Of a stretch of DNA of 64,000 bases, positions 1 through 8,934 are shown piece after piece. Every line of letters starts with the position of its first letter. The stretch's first letter is position 1. The position numbers and the translations under genes are program-made. The notes under the pieces were generated by a model, which was given only the letters and a program-made list of their open reading frames with translations, made no database searches and was not told the DNA's origin. This DNA comes from Candidatus Adamsella avium (lineage in GTDB: Bacteria; Cyanobacteriota; Vampirovibrionia; Gastranaerophilales; CAJFVJ01), in NCBI GenBank assembly GCA_904420445.1, contig CAJFVJ010000003.1, positions 330,441 to 394,440 on the forward strand, in the 5' to 3' direction.

Positions 1-782
1 GAAACAGAAGCTCCTGAGGAAACAGAACCTTCAACTTCTGCTCCGGCTACACCTGAAACAGAAGCTCCTGAAGAAACAGAACCTTCAACTTCTGCTCCGT
101 CTGCTCCTGAAACAGAAGCTCCCGAAGAAACAGAACCTTCAACTTCTGCTCCGGAAGGCGAAGCCGATGCGATGAAGCAATGGGAAGATGACGTGGCAGC
201 ACTTGAACAAGCAGCCGAAGAATCAGGAGATCCTGCACTAAAAGAAAAAGCTGAAGAAGAAAGAGCAAAACTTGACGCTGCACAATCAGAGCAAGCATCA
301 GCTGACACATCTTCAGAATCTGAAGCAGCAGCACAAGCTGAAGCCGAAGCAGCAGCACAAGCTGAAGCAGAAGCAGCAGCACAAGCTGAAGCCGATGCGG
401 CAGCACAAGCCGAAGCCGAAGCAGCAGCACAAGCTGAAGCCGAAGCAGCAGCACAAGCCGAAGCCGAAGCAGCAGCACAAGCTGAAGCCGAAGCAGCAGC
501 ACAAGCTGAAGCCGAAGCAGCAGCACAAGCTGAAGCCGAAGCCCAAGCAGCAGCCGAAGCCCAAGCAGCAGCCGAAGCTCAAGCAGCAGCCGAAGCTCAA
601 GCAGCAGCCGAAGCTCAAGCAGCAGCCGAAGCTCAAGCAGCAGCCGAAGCTCAAGCAGCACAGCAGCCGAAGCCCAAGCAGCAGCCGAAGCCCAAGCAGC
701 AGCCGAAGCCCAAGCAGCAGCCGAAGCCCAAGCAGCAGCCGAAGCAGCAGCTCAGGAGATTCCTGAAGAACCTCAACAATAA
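1..782 (+). CDS. Ala/Glu/Gln-rich repeat protein, 3' part, frameshifted
   Basis: The gene enters from the left edge, so its start is not visible. It reads in frame 1 from base 1: first a repeat of Glu-Thr-Glu-Ala-Pro/Pro-Ser-Thr-Ser-Ala-Pro type, then a short helical part (about residues 58-100), then long AAAQAEAE repeats and AEAQAA repeats. Near base 661 the repeat pattern jumps to frame 3. A single A appears to be missing where the array reads GCAGCACAGCAGCC instead of GCAGCACAAGCAGCC. After the jump, frame 3 restores the Ala/Gln/Glu repeat and ends at TAA 780-782, 35 bases before a strong terminator. Staying in frame 1 gives a Gln-Pro-Lys tail that runs through the terminator to 855, which argues that frame 3 is the original end. 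The composition suggests a helical or surface-exposed stalk, but no function can be assigned. The break may be real or a sequencing error in the repeat. Confidence 0.6.
322..749 (+). repeat. Tandem 24-nt then 18-nt coding repeats
   Basis: About nine 24-nt units encoding AAAQAEAE (322 to about 540) are followed by about a dozen 18-nt units encoding AEAQAA up to 749. Units are nearly identical at the DNA level, so slippage is expected. The one-base frame change at about 661 lies inside the 18-nt array. Confidence 0.85.
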
Positions 783-817
783 TCAAACAAAGTTCCTACA
801 TACTATCTATCAAACGG

Positions 818-849
818 AAAACAAGCTCTATAAAAATAGAGCTTGTTTT
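818..849. terminator. Bidirectional terminator between convergent genes
   Basis: A perfect 13-bp inverted repeat (arms 818-830 and 837-849, loop TAAAAA) is flanked by A and T runs. It sits 35 nt after the frame-3 stop of the left gene and 2 nt from the stop of the minus-strand gene at 852, so it probably ends both transcripts. Confidence 0.85.
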
Positions 850-851
850 CT

Positions 852-2501
852 TTAATGAGCTTTAATATATTCAACGGCAGCTTTCACTGCATTATCCCAT
901 TTTTTATCCCAAGTTTGCCGAAAAATTGTGAGCGAATCATACCAGCTGCATTTTCCTTCCTCGTTCATCCATCTGTACTCAGCATCACAGTTTAGCAGAC
1001 ATATGGTTTTTACACCAAGAGCTCCTGCAAGATGAAGCACTCCGTTGTCTGATGAAACGAGATAATCCAAATTTTTCAGAGCAGCAGCAGTATAAGAAAA
1101 ATCCTTAAATTCCCCTCCAAGCAAAACAGGATGTATGTTCCCTTTGAATTCCGTTTCTTTTATTTTCAGCTGGAGAGAATAAAACTCAGCACCCTTTAAT
1201 GTTGAAAACAAATCAACGGCAGAAACGGGAATATCTCTGTTTTTATTATAAAACTGCGGATTTCCTCTCCAGACAAAACCGATTTTCAGTTTATTATGAT
1301 TAAAATATTTATTTTTAAAATACAGAACTTTCTCCTCATCAGCCTTCAAATAAGGAGATGATGGAATGGTTTCAGGCTGCAGATTTATTATATGAGGAAT
1401 GTCAAGCAGGGGAATATGACAGTCAAAATCAATATTCTCAAGTTTTTCAGACTCTTTCACCGTATCAAAAGGGAAATTATTTTCTTTTATCAAAGAATAC
1501 AGCGCATCATGAACTCTGAATATAACCCTTTTTGCTTTCCCTGTAATCTGTTCGATAAATCTGAGAAACATAATCGAATCTCCAAAACCCTGCTCGCATG
1601 AGACAAGCAGTGTCTTATCAGATATATCTTCACCTTTCCATCGAGGTTTGTCTATTTGTGGATAAGGAGTTTGGTTCGTTTCTTTCTCCAAACGATGATA
1701 ATACAACTCCCAGCCTTTTGAGAAATTCTTATACTTAATCAAAAATGTTGCATACAAAAACAGATAATCATGATTTGAAAAAATTGAAAGAGCCTTATCA
1801 AAATATTTTTTTGCCATTTCAAAGTTATTTTCTTTATCAGCATAGAAAAGAGCAAGATTTTTATTATTCTCAAAGTCATCGGGTTTTAGTTCAAGAGCTT
1901 TTTTGAAGTATTCAATTTGTTTATCACGAAAAGAATATTCGTTGCTCAATTTCGAATAAGCCCGTCCAAGAGCGGCATAAACAGAAGCGTTCTTGAAATA
2001 ATGCCTGCAATATTCTTCATAATTTTGTATGGATGAGAAGGTATTTTTATCTTCATCCTCCTTGCAATCAGATTTAATCATTGAATATAAATCACCGAGT
2101 ATACGAAAAACATCATATTTCGACGGTGAAAACTCTAATCCTTTTTTATAAGTTTTTATTGCTGTTTTGATTGCTCCCTGTTGTTTTTGGCAATCAGCCA
2201 TCTCAAAAAAAGGAAAATTCTGTTCATCTTTTGATAAAAACATCAAATCTTCATAAAACAAAAGTGCTTTTCTATAATTTTTCTTCTTATATCCTTCTGC
2301 TGCCTGATTTTTTATATAATCACAATATTTCAAAGTCACCTTATCAATTAGCGAAGAATAGTCATGTTTTGCAGACTCATCTAATAAATCATATAAATCT
2401 CTCGCTTTTTTATAGCAATCACACGCCTTATCAAAAAACTTGCCGTTGCAAAAAATATCATCAGCCGTTGATATATAATAAATAAACTTCTCTTTTATCA
2501 C
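852..2501 (-). CDS. TPR protein with GT9-like glycosyltransferase domain
   Basis: 549 residues. The N-terminal half (to about residue 270) is made of tetratricopeptide-type helical repeats. The C-terminal half resembles the GT9/heptosyltransferase-like domain often fused to TPRs: a glycine-rich loop near CEQGFGDSIMFLRF, a KIGFVWRGNP block near residue 400, and the SDNGVLHLAGALG block at about 484-497, which in GT-B enzymes binds the nucleotide-sugar donor. The role is probably transfer of a sugar onto a surface glycan or protein; the substrate is unknown. The start is GTG at 2499-2501, preceded by GGAG with a 7-nt spacer. It is a single gene, convergent with the repeat protein on its left and with its own extended -10 promoter on its right. 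Confidence 0.8.
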   Translation of the reverse strand: MIKEKFIYYISTADDIFCNGKFFDKACDCYKKARDLYDLLDESAKHDYSSLIDKVTLKYCDYIKNQAAEGYKKKNYRKALLFYEDLMFLSKDEQNFPFFEMADCQKQQGAIKTAIKTYKKGLEFSPSKYDVFRILGDLYSMIKSDCKEDEDKNTFSSIQNYEEYCRHYFKNASVYAALGRAYSKLSNEYSFRDKQIEYFKKALELKPDDFENNKNLALFYADKENNFEMAKKYFDKALSIFSNHDYLFLYATFLIKYKNFSKGWELYYHRLEKETNQTPYPQIDKPRWKGEDISDKTLLVSCEQGFGDSIMFLRFIEQITGKAKRVIFRVHDALYSLIKENNFPFDTVKESEKLENIDFDCHIPLLDIPHIINLQPETIPSSPYLKADEEKVLYFKNKYFNHNKLKIGFVWRGNPQFYNKNRDIPVSAVDLFSTLKGAEFYSLQLKIKETEFKGNIHPVLLGGEFKDFSYTAAALKNLDYLVSSDNGVLHLAGALGVKTICLLNCDAEYRWMNEEGKCSWYDSLTIFRQTWDKKWDNAVKAAVEYIKAH

Positions 2502-2531
2502 CGGAACGCTCCAATAGGAATAACTCCAAAT

Positions 2532-2543
2532 CTTATATTAGCA
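2532..2543 (-). promoter_or_regulatory. Extended -10 promoter of the TPR-glycosyltransferase gene
   Basis: On the minus strand the sequence reads TGCTAATATAAG about 30 nt before the GTG start. TGC followed by TAATAT is an extended -10 arrangement that recurs before several genes in this window. Confidence 0.5.
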
Positions 2544-2555
2544 TATTTCAAAGAA

Positions 2556-2593
2556 ATAAAAAAAGATTGCGGATGAAAAAATCACCCGCAATC
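2556..2593 (-). terminator. Rho-independent terminator of glyQ
   Basis: Stem GATTGCGG/CCGCAATC (2565-2572 with 2586-2593) followed on the minus strand by a T run. It lies 17 nt after the glyQ stop codon. Confidence 0.85.
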
Positions 2594-2609
2594 AAAATTT
2601 CCGTTAATA

Positions 2610-3494
2610 TTATTTTTTTATCAACATTTTGTTCAAAAGAGGATACCCCATCTTTTCTCTTTGAGAAACATAGAGTTTTGCTACCTCATGAGCCATATGT
2701 CTGATTCTGTTTATGAAATTCGTTCTCTCATCTCTGCTGATAACCCCTCTTGCATCAAGCAGGTTGAACGCATGAGAGCATTTCAGGACATAATCATAGG
2801 CAGGCAAAACAAGTTCATGTTCTACACAATTGTTGACCTCTTTTGTATACAAATCAAACATCTTGAACAACCCGTCAGAATCAGAGTATTCAAAGTTATA
2901 TTTTGATTGTTCTATTTCATTTTGCAAATAAATATCACCGTAAGTCAGCGTATCATTCCACTGAATTTCGTAGACGCTCTGCTTATTTTGAAGATACATT
3001 GCTATTCTCTCAAGCCCGTATGTCAACTCGAGAACAACAGGTCTGATTTCCAACCCGCCGACCTGCTGGAAATATGTGAATTGAGTAATCTCCATTCCAT
3101 CAAGCCAGACTTCCCAGCCCACACCGGATGCGCCGAGTGTCGGCGATTCCCAGTTATCTTCGACAAACCTGACATCATGTTTGCTCAGGTCTATCCCCAT
3201 TACCTCAAGACTTTTCAGATAAATATCCTGCGCATCATCAGGAGAAGGCTTGATAATTACCTGATATTGATAATAATGCCCGAGTCTGTTCGGATTTTCT
3301 CCGTAACGTGCATCAGCAGGACGTCTGCATGGCTCAATCATCGCAGTATTCCAGGGTTCAGGACCGAGTGCTTTCAAAAAAGTTGCAGGATTCATCGTGC
3401 TTGCGCCTTTTTCGATATCATAAGGCTGCTGAATAACACAGCCATAGTCTGACCAGTATTTGTTCAAATTAAAAATCAGTTCTTGAAAATTCAT
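2610..3494 (-). CDS. glyQ: Glycyl-tRNA synthetase alpha subunit
   Basis: 294 residues, close to the usual length of bacterial GlyQ. It is the catalytic half of the alpha2beta2 glycyl-tRNA synthetase, which activates glycine and charges tRNA-Gly in the cytoplasm. The sequence is strongly conserved: the N-terminal [21 protein letters not shown] region, [17 protein letters not shown], and the YQVIIKPSP block are all diagnostic of the class II alpha subunit. The partner beta subunit gene glyS is not in this window, although the two are adjacent in many bacteria. It is separated from folK by 68 nt and followed by its own terminator. Confidence 0.97.
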   Translation of the reverse strand: MNFQELIFNLNKYWSDYGCVIQQPYDIEKGASTMNPATFLKALGPEPWNTAMIEPCRRPADARYGENPNRLGHYYQYQVIIKPSPDDAQDIYLKSLEVMGIDLSKHDVRFVEDNWESPTLGASGVGWEVWLDGMEITQFTYFQQVGGLEIRPVVLELTYGLERIAMYLQNKQSVYEIQWNDTLTYGDIYLQNEIEQSKYNFEYSDSDGLFKMFDLYTKEVNNCVEHELVLPAYDYVLKCSHAFNLLDARGVISRDERTNFINRIRHMAHEVAKLYVSQREKMGYPLLNKMLIKK

Positions 3495-3562
3495 TGCACA
3501 ATTCTCTCTAAAGTATTTCTTATTAATTTAGTATATCGTAAAAAATAATTTGCAGAAAGAAA

Positions 3563-4075
3563 TTAATTCAAATTAACAGGTCTTGTTCCGTATAAAAATA
3601 CTTCATCAACAGATTCCAAATCAGAGTGAATTTGCAGCATTGTCTTCTTCAAAACAGGATGAACAAAATTCTCATCAAGCTCTAACATCGGAACAATGCA
3701 ATAAGCCCTATCACTCATACCAGGATGAGGAACAGTCAGAATATCACTGTTCATAACCAGATTATCATAAAATAAAATATCCAAATCTATTGTTCGAGGA
3801 CCCCATTTTTTTTCACGAACCCGCCCGAGTTTCTCTTCAACACTCTGACAGGCGTGCAAAAGGTCTATTGGAGGAAGGGTTGTTTTTATTTTGATTATGG
3901 CATTCACAAACCAATTTTGCTCTTTGAAGCCATAAGGCTCTGTTTCATAAAACCCTGAGGTTTCAAGAACTTCTATCCCGTCAAAAGCTGAGAGCATTGT
4001 AACAGACTGCTGGATATAACCGAGTCTGTCTCCAAGATTTGAACCTATACCAATATAAGCAATTTTATCACTCAT
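3563..4075 (-). CDS. folK: 2-amino-4-hydroxy-6-hydroxymethyldihydropteridine pyrophosphokinase
   Basis: 170 residues, normal size for HPPK. It transfers pyrophosphate from ATP to 6-hydroxymethyl-7,8-dihydropterin, the step before dihydropteroate synthase in folate synthesis. Family signatures are clear: GSNLGDR near the N terminus, the EPYGFKEQNWFVNA region, and the signature RTIDLDILFY that carries the two metal-binding aspartates (about residues 96-100). It lies upstream of glyQ on the same strand and could be co-transcribed with it; no other folate genes are nearby. Confidence 0.95.
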   Translation of the reverse strand: MSDKIAYIGIGSNLGDRLGYIQQSVTMLSAFDGIEVLETSGFYETEPYGFKEQNWFVNAIIKIKTTLPPIDLLHACQSVEEKLGRVREKKWGPRTIDLDILFYDNLVMNSDILTVPHPGMSDRAYCIVPMLELDENFVHPVLKKTMLQIHSDLESVDEVFLYGTRPVNLN

Positions 4076-4117
4076 TCTGCTATTTTAGCCGACGTAAAAA
4101 TTTTTGACAAGAATGAA

Positions 4118-4372
4118 TTAAGCTTTGAAATCAAGTTTATTTCCAAGTTTTGAAGAAGTCAAAGCCTGTACGCTTTCAACATGCTGTTGAGTGACCAAAT
4201 AATCTAACATCTCAGGACTTTGTGCTACGGGGTCTACAAATCTGAAGAGTTTGCTCATCGGTTTGAAGATGTCTTTTATTGTAACCTGCTGTTGTTCTTC
4301 TGGTTGAGCAACAGGTTTTACCGTATTGACAAAAGGTTTCAGACCGACTGTTTTTGGCAGATTGTTAGCCAT
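4118..4372 (-). CDS. Small hypothetical protein
   Basis: 84 residues, not recognised. The first 35 residues are rich in Pro, Val and Gln and probably disordered; the rest (KDIFKPMSKLFRFVDPV onwards) is predicted helical by eye. No signal peptide or membrane segment. The start is supported by GGAG 7 nt before ATG. It lies 42 nt upstream of folK on the same strand. Confidence 0.6.
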   Translation of the reverse strand: MANNLPKTVGLKPFVNTVKPVAQPEEQQQVTIKDIFKPMSKLFRFVDPVAQSPEMLDYLVTQQHVESVQALTSSKLGNKLDFKA

Positions 4373-4477
4373 TTTTATACTCCAAGAAATATATCCCGTA
4401 CATGAATAGTCGGATTCTCTTTCTTAAACTTTAATTAAAAACGGCTGATTTCAAATCTTTTTTACAAAAATTTACGT

Positions 4478-5611
4478 TTATACCTTACTTCTTGTATAAA
4501 TTCTCGGAAGTCTTGATTTCAACAAACAGGTGAGTTCATAGCTGATTGTTCCCAAAATTTTTGCCCATTCATCGACGCTTATTTCTTCTGAAAGAAGAGT
4601 TATCACATCACCTTTTTTGACATCAGCGCCTGTTGTGTCAAACATCATCTGATCCATGGTAATATTCCCGATTTGTTTGACTTTCTGCCCGTTTACAATC
4701 CCGTAAATCTTATTCGACAAACCTCTCAAAACTCCATCTGCATAACCTATCGGGATAGTTGCGATTCTCGTTGTTTTATCCGTTCGATACGTAAAGCCAT
4801 AACTGACACCCTCGCCAGGAGGTACTTCAAACAGATTGACAACACGACCTTTCAGACTCATTGCCTGCTTAACCTGAGGAACATAATAATCCCCCTCAGG
4901 TAAATCAGGCAAAAGACCATAAAGCCCAATACCCACACGCACCATATCAAATTTCAGATTAAACGCTATCGTCGCTGCCGTGTTTGAACAGTGGAATATA
5001 ATATCGTTATCACCTTCAAAAGCATCATAGACCTTATTCCACCTTTCAACCTGATGTTTTGTTTCTTCTTCTGACTCAGCACAAGCAAAGTGAGTAAATA
5101 CCCCCTTCAAAGATAAAAATTCACACTCTTTAACTTTTGATATAAAATCAATCGCCTCTTCTGAAGAAACGCCTATTCGATTCATTCCCGTATTAATCTT
5201 CACATGAACCTGAGCCTTGAGTCCGTGTTTTTCATATAAATCCCGACATGCCTGAATATGCTCATCATTGTATATCGCAAGCGTAAGATTATTTTCTATT
5301 GCACTTGCAAAAGCCCAATCAGGACTTGTTCCGAGAATCAAAATCGGAATTTCGACTCCTGCCTCCCTGAGTTGTATGCCTTCATCAATAGAAGATACAC
5401 CAAACATATCAACACCTGATGCTATCAGAGTTGAGGCACACATTGCAGCCCCATGCCCGTAGGCATCAGCTTTCACAACGGCAAGAATCTTTGTTTCTTT
5501 TGGTATAATCTTCTCAAATTCATAAATATTATGCTCTATATTGCCTAAATCAACTTCAACCCAGGCATCTTTTCTAACCTGATGGACAAGAGGTCTTCTT
5601 ATTTTTATCAT
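4478..5611 (-). CDS. alr: Alanine racemase
   Basis: 377 residues, normal length. It is a PLP enzyme that interconverts L- and D-alanine and supplies D-alanine for peptidoglycan. The PLP-binding lysine is in ILAVVKADAYGHG (K47), and the second-domain segment GVSYGFTYRT contains the usual catalytic tyrosine. The R-I-G and GNITMDQMM segments also match the family. It is the last gene of a probable minus-strand operon with two secreted proteins upstream (gaps of 21 and 25 nt), which suggests a shared cell-envelope theme. Confidence 0.95.
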   Translation of the reverse strand: MIKIRRPLVHQVRKDAWVEVDLGNIEHNIYEFEKIIPKETKILAVVKADAYGHGAAMCASTLIASGVDMFGVSSIDEGIQLREAGVEIPILILGTSPDWAFASAIENNLTLAIYNDEHIQACRDLYEKHGLKAQVHVKINTGMNRIGVSSEEAIDFISKVKECEFLSLKGVFTHFACAESEEETKHQVERWNKVYDAFEGDNDIIFHCSNTAATIAFNLKFDMVRVGIGLYGLLPDLPEGDYYVPQVKQAMSLKGRVVNLFEVPPGEGVSYGFTYRTDKTTRIATIPIGYADGVLRGLSNKIYGIVNGQKVKQIGNITMDQMMFDTTGADVKKGDVITLLSEEISVDEWAKILGTISYELTCLLKSRLPRIYTRSKV

Positions 5612-5632
5612 ATTTTCAAAATACTTCTCAAA

Positions 5633-6625
5633 CTAATTTCTTCCGATATAATTATCCGACAAACCATCTTCGTTGTACACTGTTTTTCCCCACTGGTCTT
5701 TGTTTATGTATTGATATTTCATCGGAAGAGCAAAACGCAAGTTCCACACAAAAATCGGTCTATCAGAAGGGATAATCCACATATCAACACCTGAGGTTTT
5801 GTAGTTGAACCCGACAATAGGCAGAATAATCGGCGTCCATCCTCCGACATTCGGATACTTATCTCCATAACCTTTAAATATTCCCGCCTTATACTGAAAA
5901 TCAACTCCAAAATCCTTATAAATTGTCTTAGACCAGACTCTCCTTGCAACACCTGCCATATAAGACCGCTGTGAATAACTGTTTCTGAATGTCCCCAAAA
6001 GATAACCGGCATACTGCATCCCGAGCAAATCATTTGTCCCGTTCACATCATGGTCATAGTTGACATGCCAGCTCCACATCCCGAGCAGCAGCGCATCATA
6101 AGCCGGCTCACCCTTGAACCACTCCCAGAATGCCTTTGCTTTATCATAGTTTCTCTGTTTTTTAGCAACTTTCGCACTTCCCTCATCTTTTGATACCCCG
6201 CCTTCAAGATTTTCTTCCTCTGCTGCTTCTTCATCCGTTGATAAAGTTGTTATATCTCCTGAAAAGCGCGGTGATGACTTTATGCTTTCTTCAAAATCTG
6301 CATTCTGGTATTTCTTTGAGAAAAATCCGAAATTTTCAATAGGCTCATTTATTTTCAAAAATTCTCTCTTGTCATAATCAAAAGGAATTGCACTCTTGGC
6401 GGCTGCATTCTCTTTTGTCTCAGTTGTTATATTAAACTTATTTTTCTTTATCGGCTGCTGTCCGTTCAGCTTTTCGATACGAATAACAGGATTTCCTATA
6501 TCAAGAACTTCCTGCTTTTCAAATGCATCAACCTGCAAATTTATACCTGAATAATCAACCTTTGCAAAAGCCTGAGGAAGACAAAATATAATTAAAAATA
6601 ATGTTAATAGTACTCGTTCTCTCAT
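5633..6625 (-). CDS. Secreted protein with possible PagP-like outer-membrane barrel
   Basis: 330 residues. There is a clear signal peptide (MRERVLLTLFLIIFCLPQAFA). Residues 22-175 are low-complexity and share short blocks (SGINLQVD, REFLKINEPI) with the next gene upstream. The C-terminal 155 residues alternate aromatic and polar residues like a beta barrel. Their layout recalls PagP lipid A palmitoyltransferase: YDALLLGMWSWHVNYDHD resembles the PagP helix and TWH segment, and the end (WTPIILPIVGFN then FVWNLRFALP) resembles the PagP strands. The PagP catalytic Asp-Ser seems replaced by Asn-Ser in TFRNSYSQ. PagP homology is by eye only. It is also possibly an unrelated barrel. It lies 21 nt upstream of alr. 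Confidence 0.5.
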   Translation of the reverse strand: MRERVLLTLFLIIFCLPQAFAKVDYSGINLQVDAFEKQEVLDIGNPVIRIEKLNGQQPIKKNKFNITTETKENAAAKSAIPFDYDKREFLKINEPIENFGFFSKKYQNADFEESIKSSPRFSGDITTLSTDEEAAEEENLEGGVSKDEGSAKVAKKQRNYDKAKAFWEWFKGEPAYDALLLGMWSWHVNYDHDVNGTNDLLGMQYAGYLLGTFRNSYSQRSYMAGVARRVWSKTIYKDFGVDFQYKAGIFKGYGDKYPNVGGWTPIILPIVGFNYKTSGVDMWIIPSDRPIFVWNLRFALPMKYQYINKDQWGKTVYNEDGLSDNYIGRN

Positions 6626-6650
6626 CTGACCTGAATTTTATTAAAACTGA

Positions 6651-6953
6651 TTATCTTCTTAAATTCATCATTTTATTTAAAGGAGCGTTAATGTTTATAA
6701 ACTCTCTATCCTTATTCTGGAGATAGTTGTCTGCTTCGTCGTTTTTTTCTTCTTTGGGAGTAATTATTGTTCTCTTGACTTTTGGCTGCTCGCTGTTTAC
6801 TCTTTTCAAAACATCTTCCTGTCTTTCAACTTCAACAACAGGTTTTTCTTCATCAACAGTGAGATTAATCCCGGAGGACTCCTTTCCGAAAGAAACAGAC
6901 GGAATCAAAGCAATCAATGAAAAAATCATTATTGTAAAAATAAATTTATTCAT
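6651..6953 (-). CDS. Small secreted protein, paralogous to the neighbouring N-terminal region
   Basis: 100 residues with a signal peptide ending near VSFG. The mature part matches the linker of the downstream gene: SGINLTVDEE here against SGINLQVDAF there, and REFININAPLNKM against REFLKINEPIENF. It therefore looks like the linker alone, without the barrel domain. The start has a strong AGGAGGG site. Function unknown; it is probably exported and may be a truncated duplicate or a partner of the barrel protein. First gene of the operon ending in alr. Confidence 0.65.
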   Translation of the reverse strand: MNKFIFTIMIFSLIALIPSVSFGKESSGINLTVDEEKPVVEVERQEDVLKRVNSEQPKVKRTIITPKEEKNDEADNYLQNKDREFININAPLNKMMNLRR

Positions 6954-6970
6954 GCACTAACCCTCCTGTT

Positions 6971-6985
6971 CTTATACTTTAGCAT
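6971..6985 (-). promoter_or_regulatory. Promoter of the secreted protein-alr operon
   Basis: On the minus strand ATGCTAAAGTATAAG lies just before the AGGAGGG ribosome binding site of the 6953 start. It matches the TGCTA-type extended -10 seen elsewhere in the window. Confidence 0.4.
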
Positions 6986-7076
6986 ATAGTACAATAAAAT
7001 TAAATTATACTTTCTTATTTAAACACCAATAATTAATAAAAATTAAAATTCTACACTTATGGGAGCTTCAGGTTAT

Positions 7077-8834
7077 ATGGATTTAAGAAAAATTATCATA
7101 TTATCTCTTATGCTGTTTTTAGCAGCAAACTTGTCCTACGGGGAAGAATCTGCACCGAAAGAAAATGACTATGACCTGAAAATTATCAATGAAAAACTAA
7201 TCGAAAACTCTGACCAGAAGGATGAATTCAAAATCCTCGACGAAAAAACATTCCTTCCTCAAGACACACAAGAACAAAAACATTCAAAAATAACCAACGA
7301 ACAGAATTTATCTCTCCTCTCTTATGATGATTTGGTTCATATCTACAGGGATAAAACTTATAAACAGAACATCACATCAAAAATCTTTTCCCAACCGATT
7401 GTTAACAACAACATCTCTTCGGCAGACAAAGACTATCCCTTCAAAAAATGTCCGCATATGGGCGATTACATAAGAGTCTCCTTCTGGAGCATAGATGGAG
7501 GGAAAAACTACGAACAAATAGAAGATGTCTTCTTTGAACCGGAAAAACTTACAAAAAAAATTGACACCAAAAACTCAAAAATGAGCTATATGAAAGGTTC
7601 ATCAATCACAAAAAAAGAAGCAAAACAAAAAGTTCTCGAAGAAGCAAATCGTTTCTCGCAATCTGATATTCTGATGCTTAATGACGCTGATATAGGTCTT
7701 GCGAGAACAGACTACAAAAATACCGTCGACGAACTTGCAACAACGCTTGGTTACAACTATGCCCTCATCCCTGAATTTCTCGAAATTGACCCGCAAATCC
7801 TCGGGGTGTCAAAGGAAGTTCTCGACAACGAAAACATCTCCCCTGCACTTATGCAGCCACACAATGTCGATAAAGAAAAACTCAAAGCCATTACTGCGAT
7901 AGCTATCCTGAGCAAATTTCCTCTCGAAAATGTTAGAGTAATCAGACTCCCCGACTTTTATGACTGGTATGGAGAAGAAAAACGAAACGTCTTCTTCGGA
8001 GAAAAAGTCAAAAGATATGCAGCAGAAAACGTCCTGAACGAAAAAACAACATCTCATGTCAGACTCGGTTCACGCTGCGCTCTTCTTGCCGATACTATTG
8101 TTGACGGAGAAAAAATAACCCTGCTCACAGTACAGTTTGAAGACAGAACAGACGCTATACACAGAGCTAAACAGGCAAAATATCTCCTCGAACAAATCAA
8201 ATCAATAAATAACCCCGTTATCGTAGCAGGGAACTTCAACACAACAACCCGCAACAATGCGCCGGTCAGACCGATGAGGGTAATAAAAAACACTTTCACT
8301 GACATACACAACCTCGCTCGCTTCGGAGTAGGTCTGATTTTTCCTCCCGGGCTGATACTGAACGTTACTCGCCCGACAATTGACTATTTCAGAAAATCAT
8401 CAGACCCGACAGTAAAAAGTATTCCCATCATAGCCCCGAACTACGAAAGAAAAGTATTCAACAACTTCAAAAAGTTTACGTTTGACGACGGCTATAGATT
8501 CGACTTTAGAGGCGATGACCAATCACAGATACAAAACTTTGACCCGAACGGCTGGCTCTCAAACTCAAATGAAAGAGCACATGTAGGCTTTGTTCCGACT
8601 TATCACATCAACAGAAACTTCGGCATAGCCAACTCAAAAATTGACTGGATGTTCATCAAAGGCTATAGAACAGACCCGTTTGAAAAAGAAGGCGGCTCAG
8701 AAAAATTTGCCCCGCACAATGCAAGGACTCTGCATACGCTGAACTTTGCATACAAAGAACCTATTTCAAGACATGCACCCTTGAGCGTTGATTTAGCTAT
8801 CACTGACTTCAAAAACATTAGGAACGCAAAATAA
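7077..8834 (+). CDS. Secreted endonuclease/exonuclease/phosphatase-fold protein, catalytic acids lost
   Basis: 585 residues from ATG 7077 (an in-frame ATG at 7059 gives 591). I prefer 7077 because the signal peptide MDLRKIIILSLMLFLAANLSYG then starts the protein and GGGAG lies 11 nt upstream. After a charged linker, residues about 130-585 follow the EEP (DNase I-like) fold: SFWSIDGG, LMLNDADIG, the strand LLTVQFEDR, VIVAGNFNT, SKIDWMFIKG and SRHAPLSVDL. At the positions where active enzymes have N, E, D-x-N and D-H, this protein has ID, ND, GNFN and SRH, so hydrolysis is unlikely. It may be a non-catalytic binding protein outside the cytoplasm. Single gene, divergent from the alr operon. Confidence 0.7.
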   Translation: MDLRKIIILSLMLFLAANLSYGEESAPKENDYDLKIINEKLIENSDQKDEFKILDEKTFLPQDTQEQKHSKITNEQNLSLLSYDDLVHIYRDKTYKQNITSKIFSQPIVNNNISSADKDYPFKKCPHMGDYIRVSFWSIDGGKNYEQIEDVFFEPEKLTKKIDTKNSKMSYMKGSSITKKEAKQKVLEEANRFSQSDILMLNDADIGLARTDYKNTVDELATTLGYNYALIPEFLEIDPQILGVSKEVLDNENISPALMQPHNVDKEKLKAITAIAILSKFPLENVRVIRLPDFYDWYGEEKRNVFFGEKVKRYAAENVLNEKTTSHVRLGSRCALLADTIVDGEKITLLTVQFEDRTDAIHRAKQAKYLLEQIKSINNPVIVAGNFNTTTRNNAPVRPMRVIKNTFTDIHNLARFGVGLIFPPGLILNVTRPTIDYFRKSSDPTVKSIPIIAPNYERKVFNNFKKFTFDDGYRFDFRGDDQSQIQNFDPNGWLSNSNERAHVGFVPTYHINRNFGIANSKIDWMFIKGYRTDPFEKEGGSEKFAPHNARTLHTLNFAYKEPISRHAPLSVDLAITDFKNIRNAK

Positions 8835-8880
8835 TTTTTATAACAAAATGTAAATATTACATCAAAAGGTATAAAGAAAT

Positions 8881-8914
8881 TTACACATAACTCCGATAAA
8901 TAACATATATGTTA
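8881..8914 (+). promoter_or_regulatory. Conserved upstream block and palindrome before the repeat/kinase gene
   Basis: TTACAC at 8881 and ATAAATAACAT at 8896-8906 are matched in order and spacing by TTAACA and ATAAATAACAT (62835-62845) before the gene at 62900. TAACATATATGTTA (8901-8914) is a perfect 14-bp palindrome. Probably a promoter with an operator. Confidence 0.45.
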
Positions 8915-8934
8915 CTTAGCTAAGGAGTTGTTAG

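Noticed and set aside
272-786. Other open frames on both strands across the Ala/Gln/Glu repeat
   Set aside because: They are repeats read in wrong frames (Lys/Pro/Gln or Leu/Cys tracts), caused by the codon periodicity of the array.
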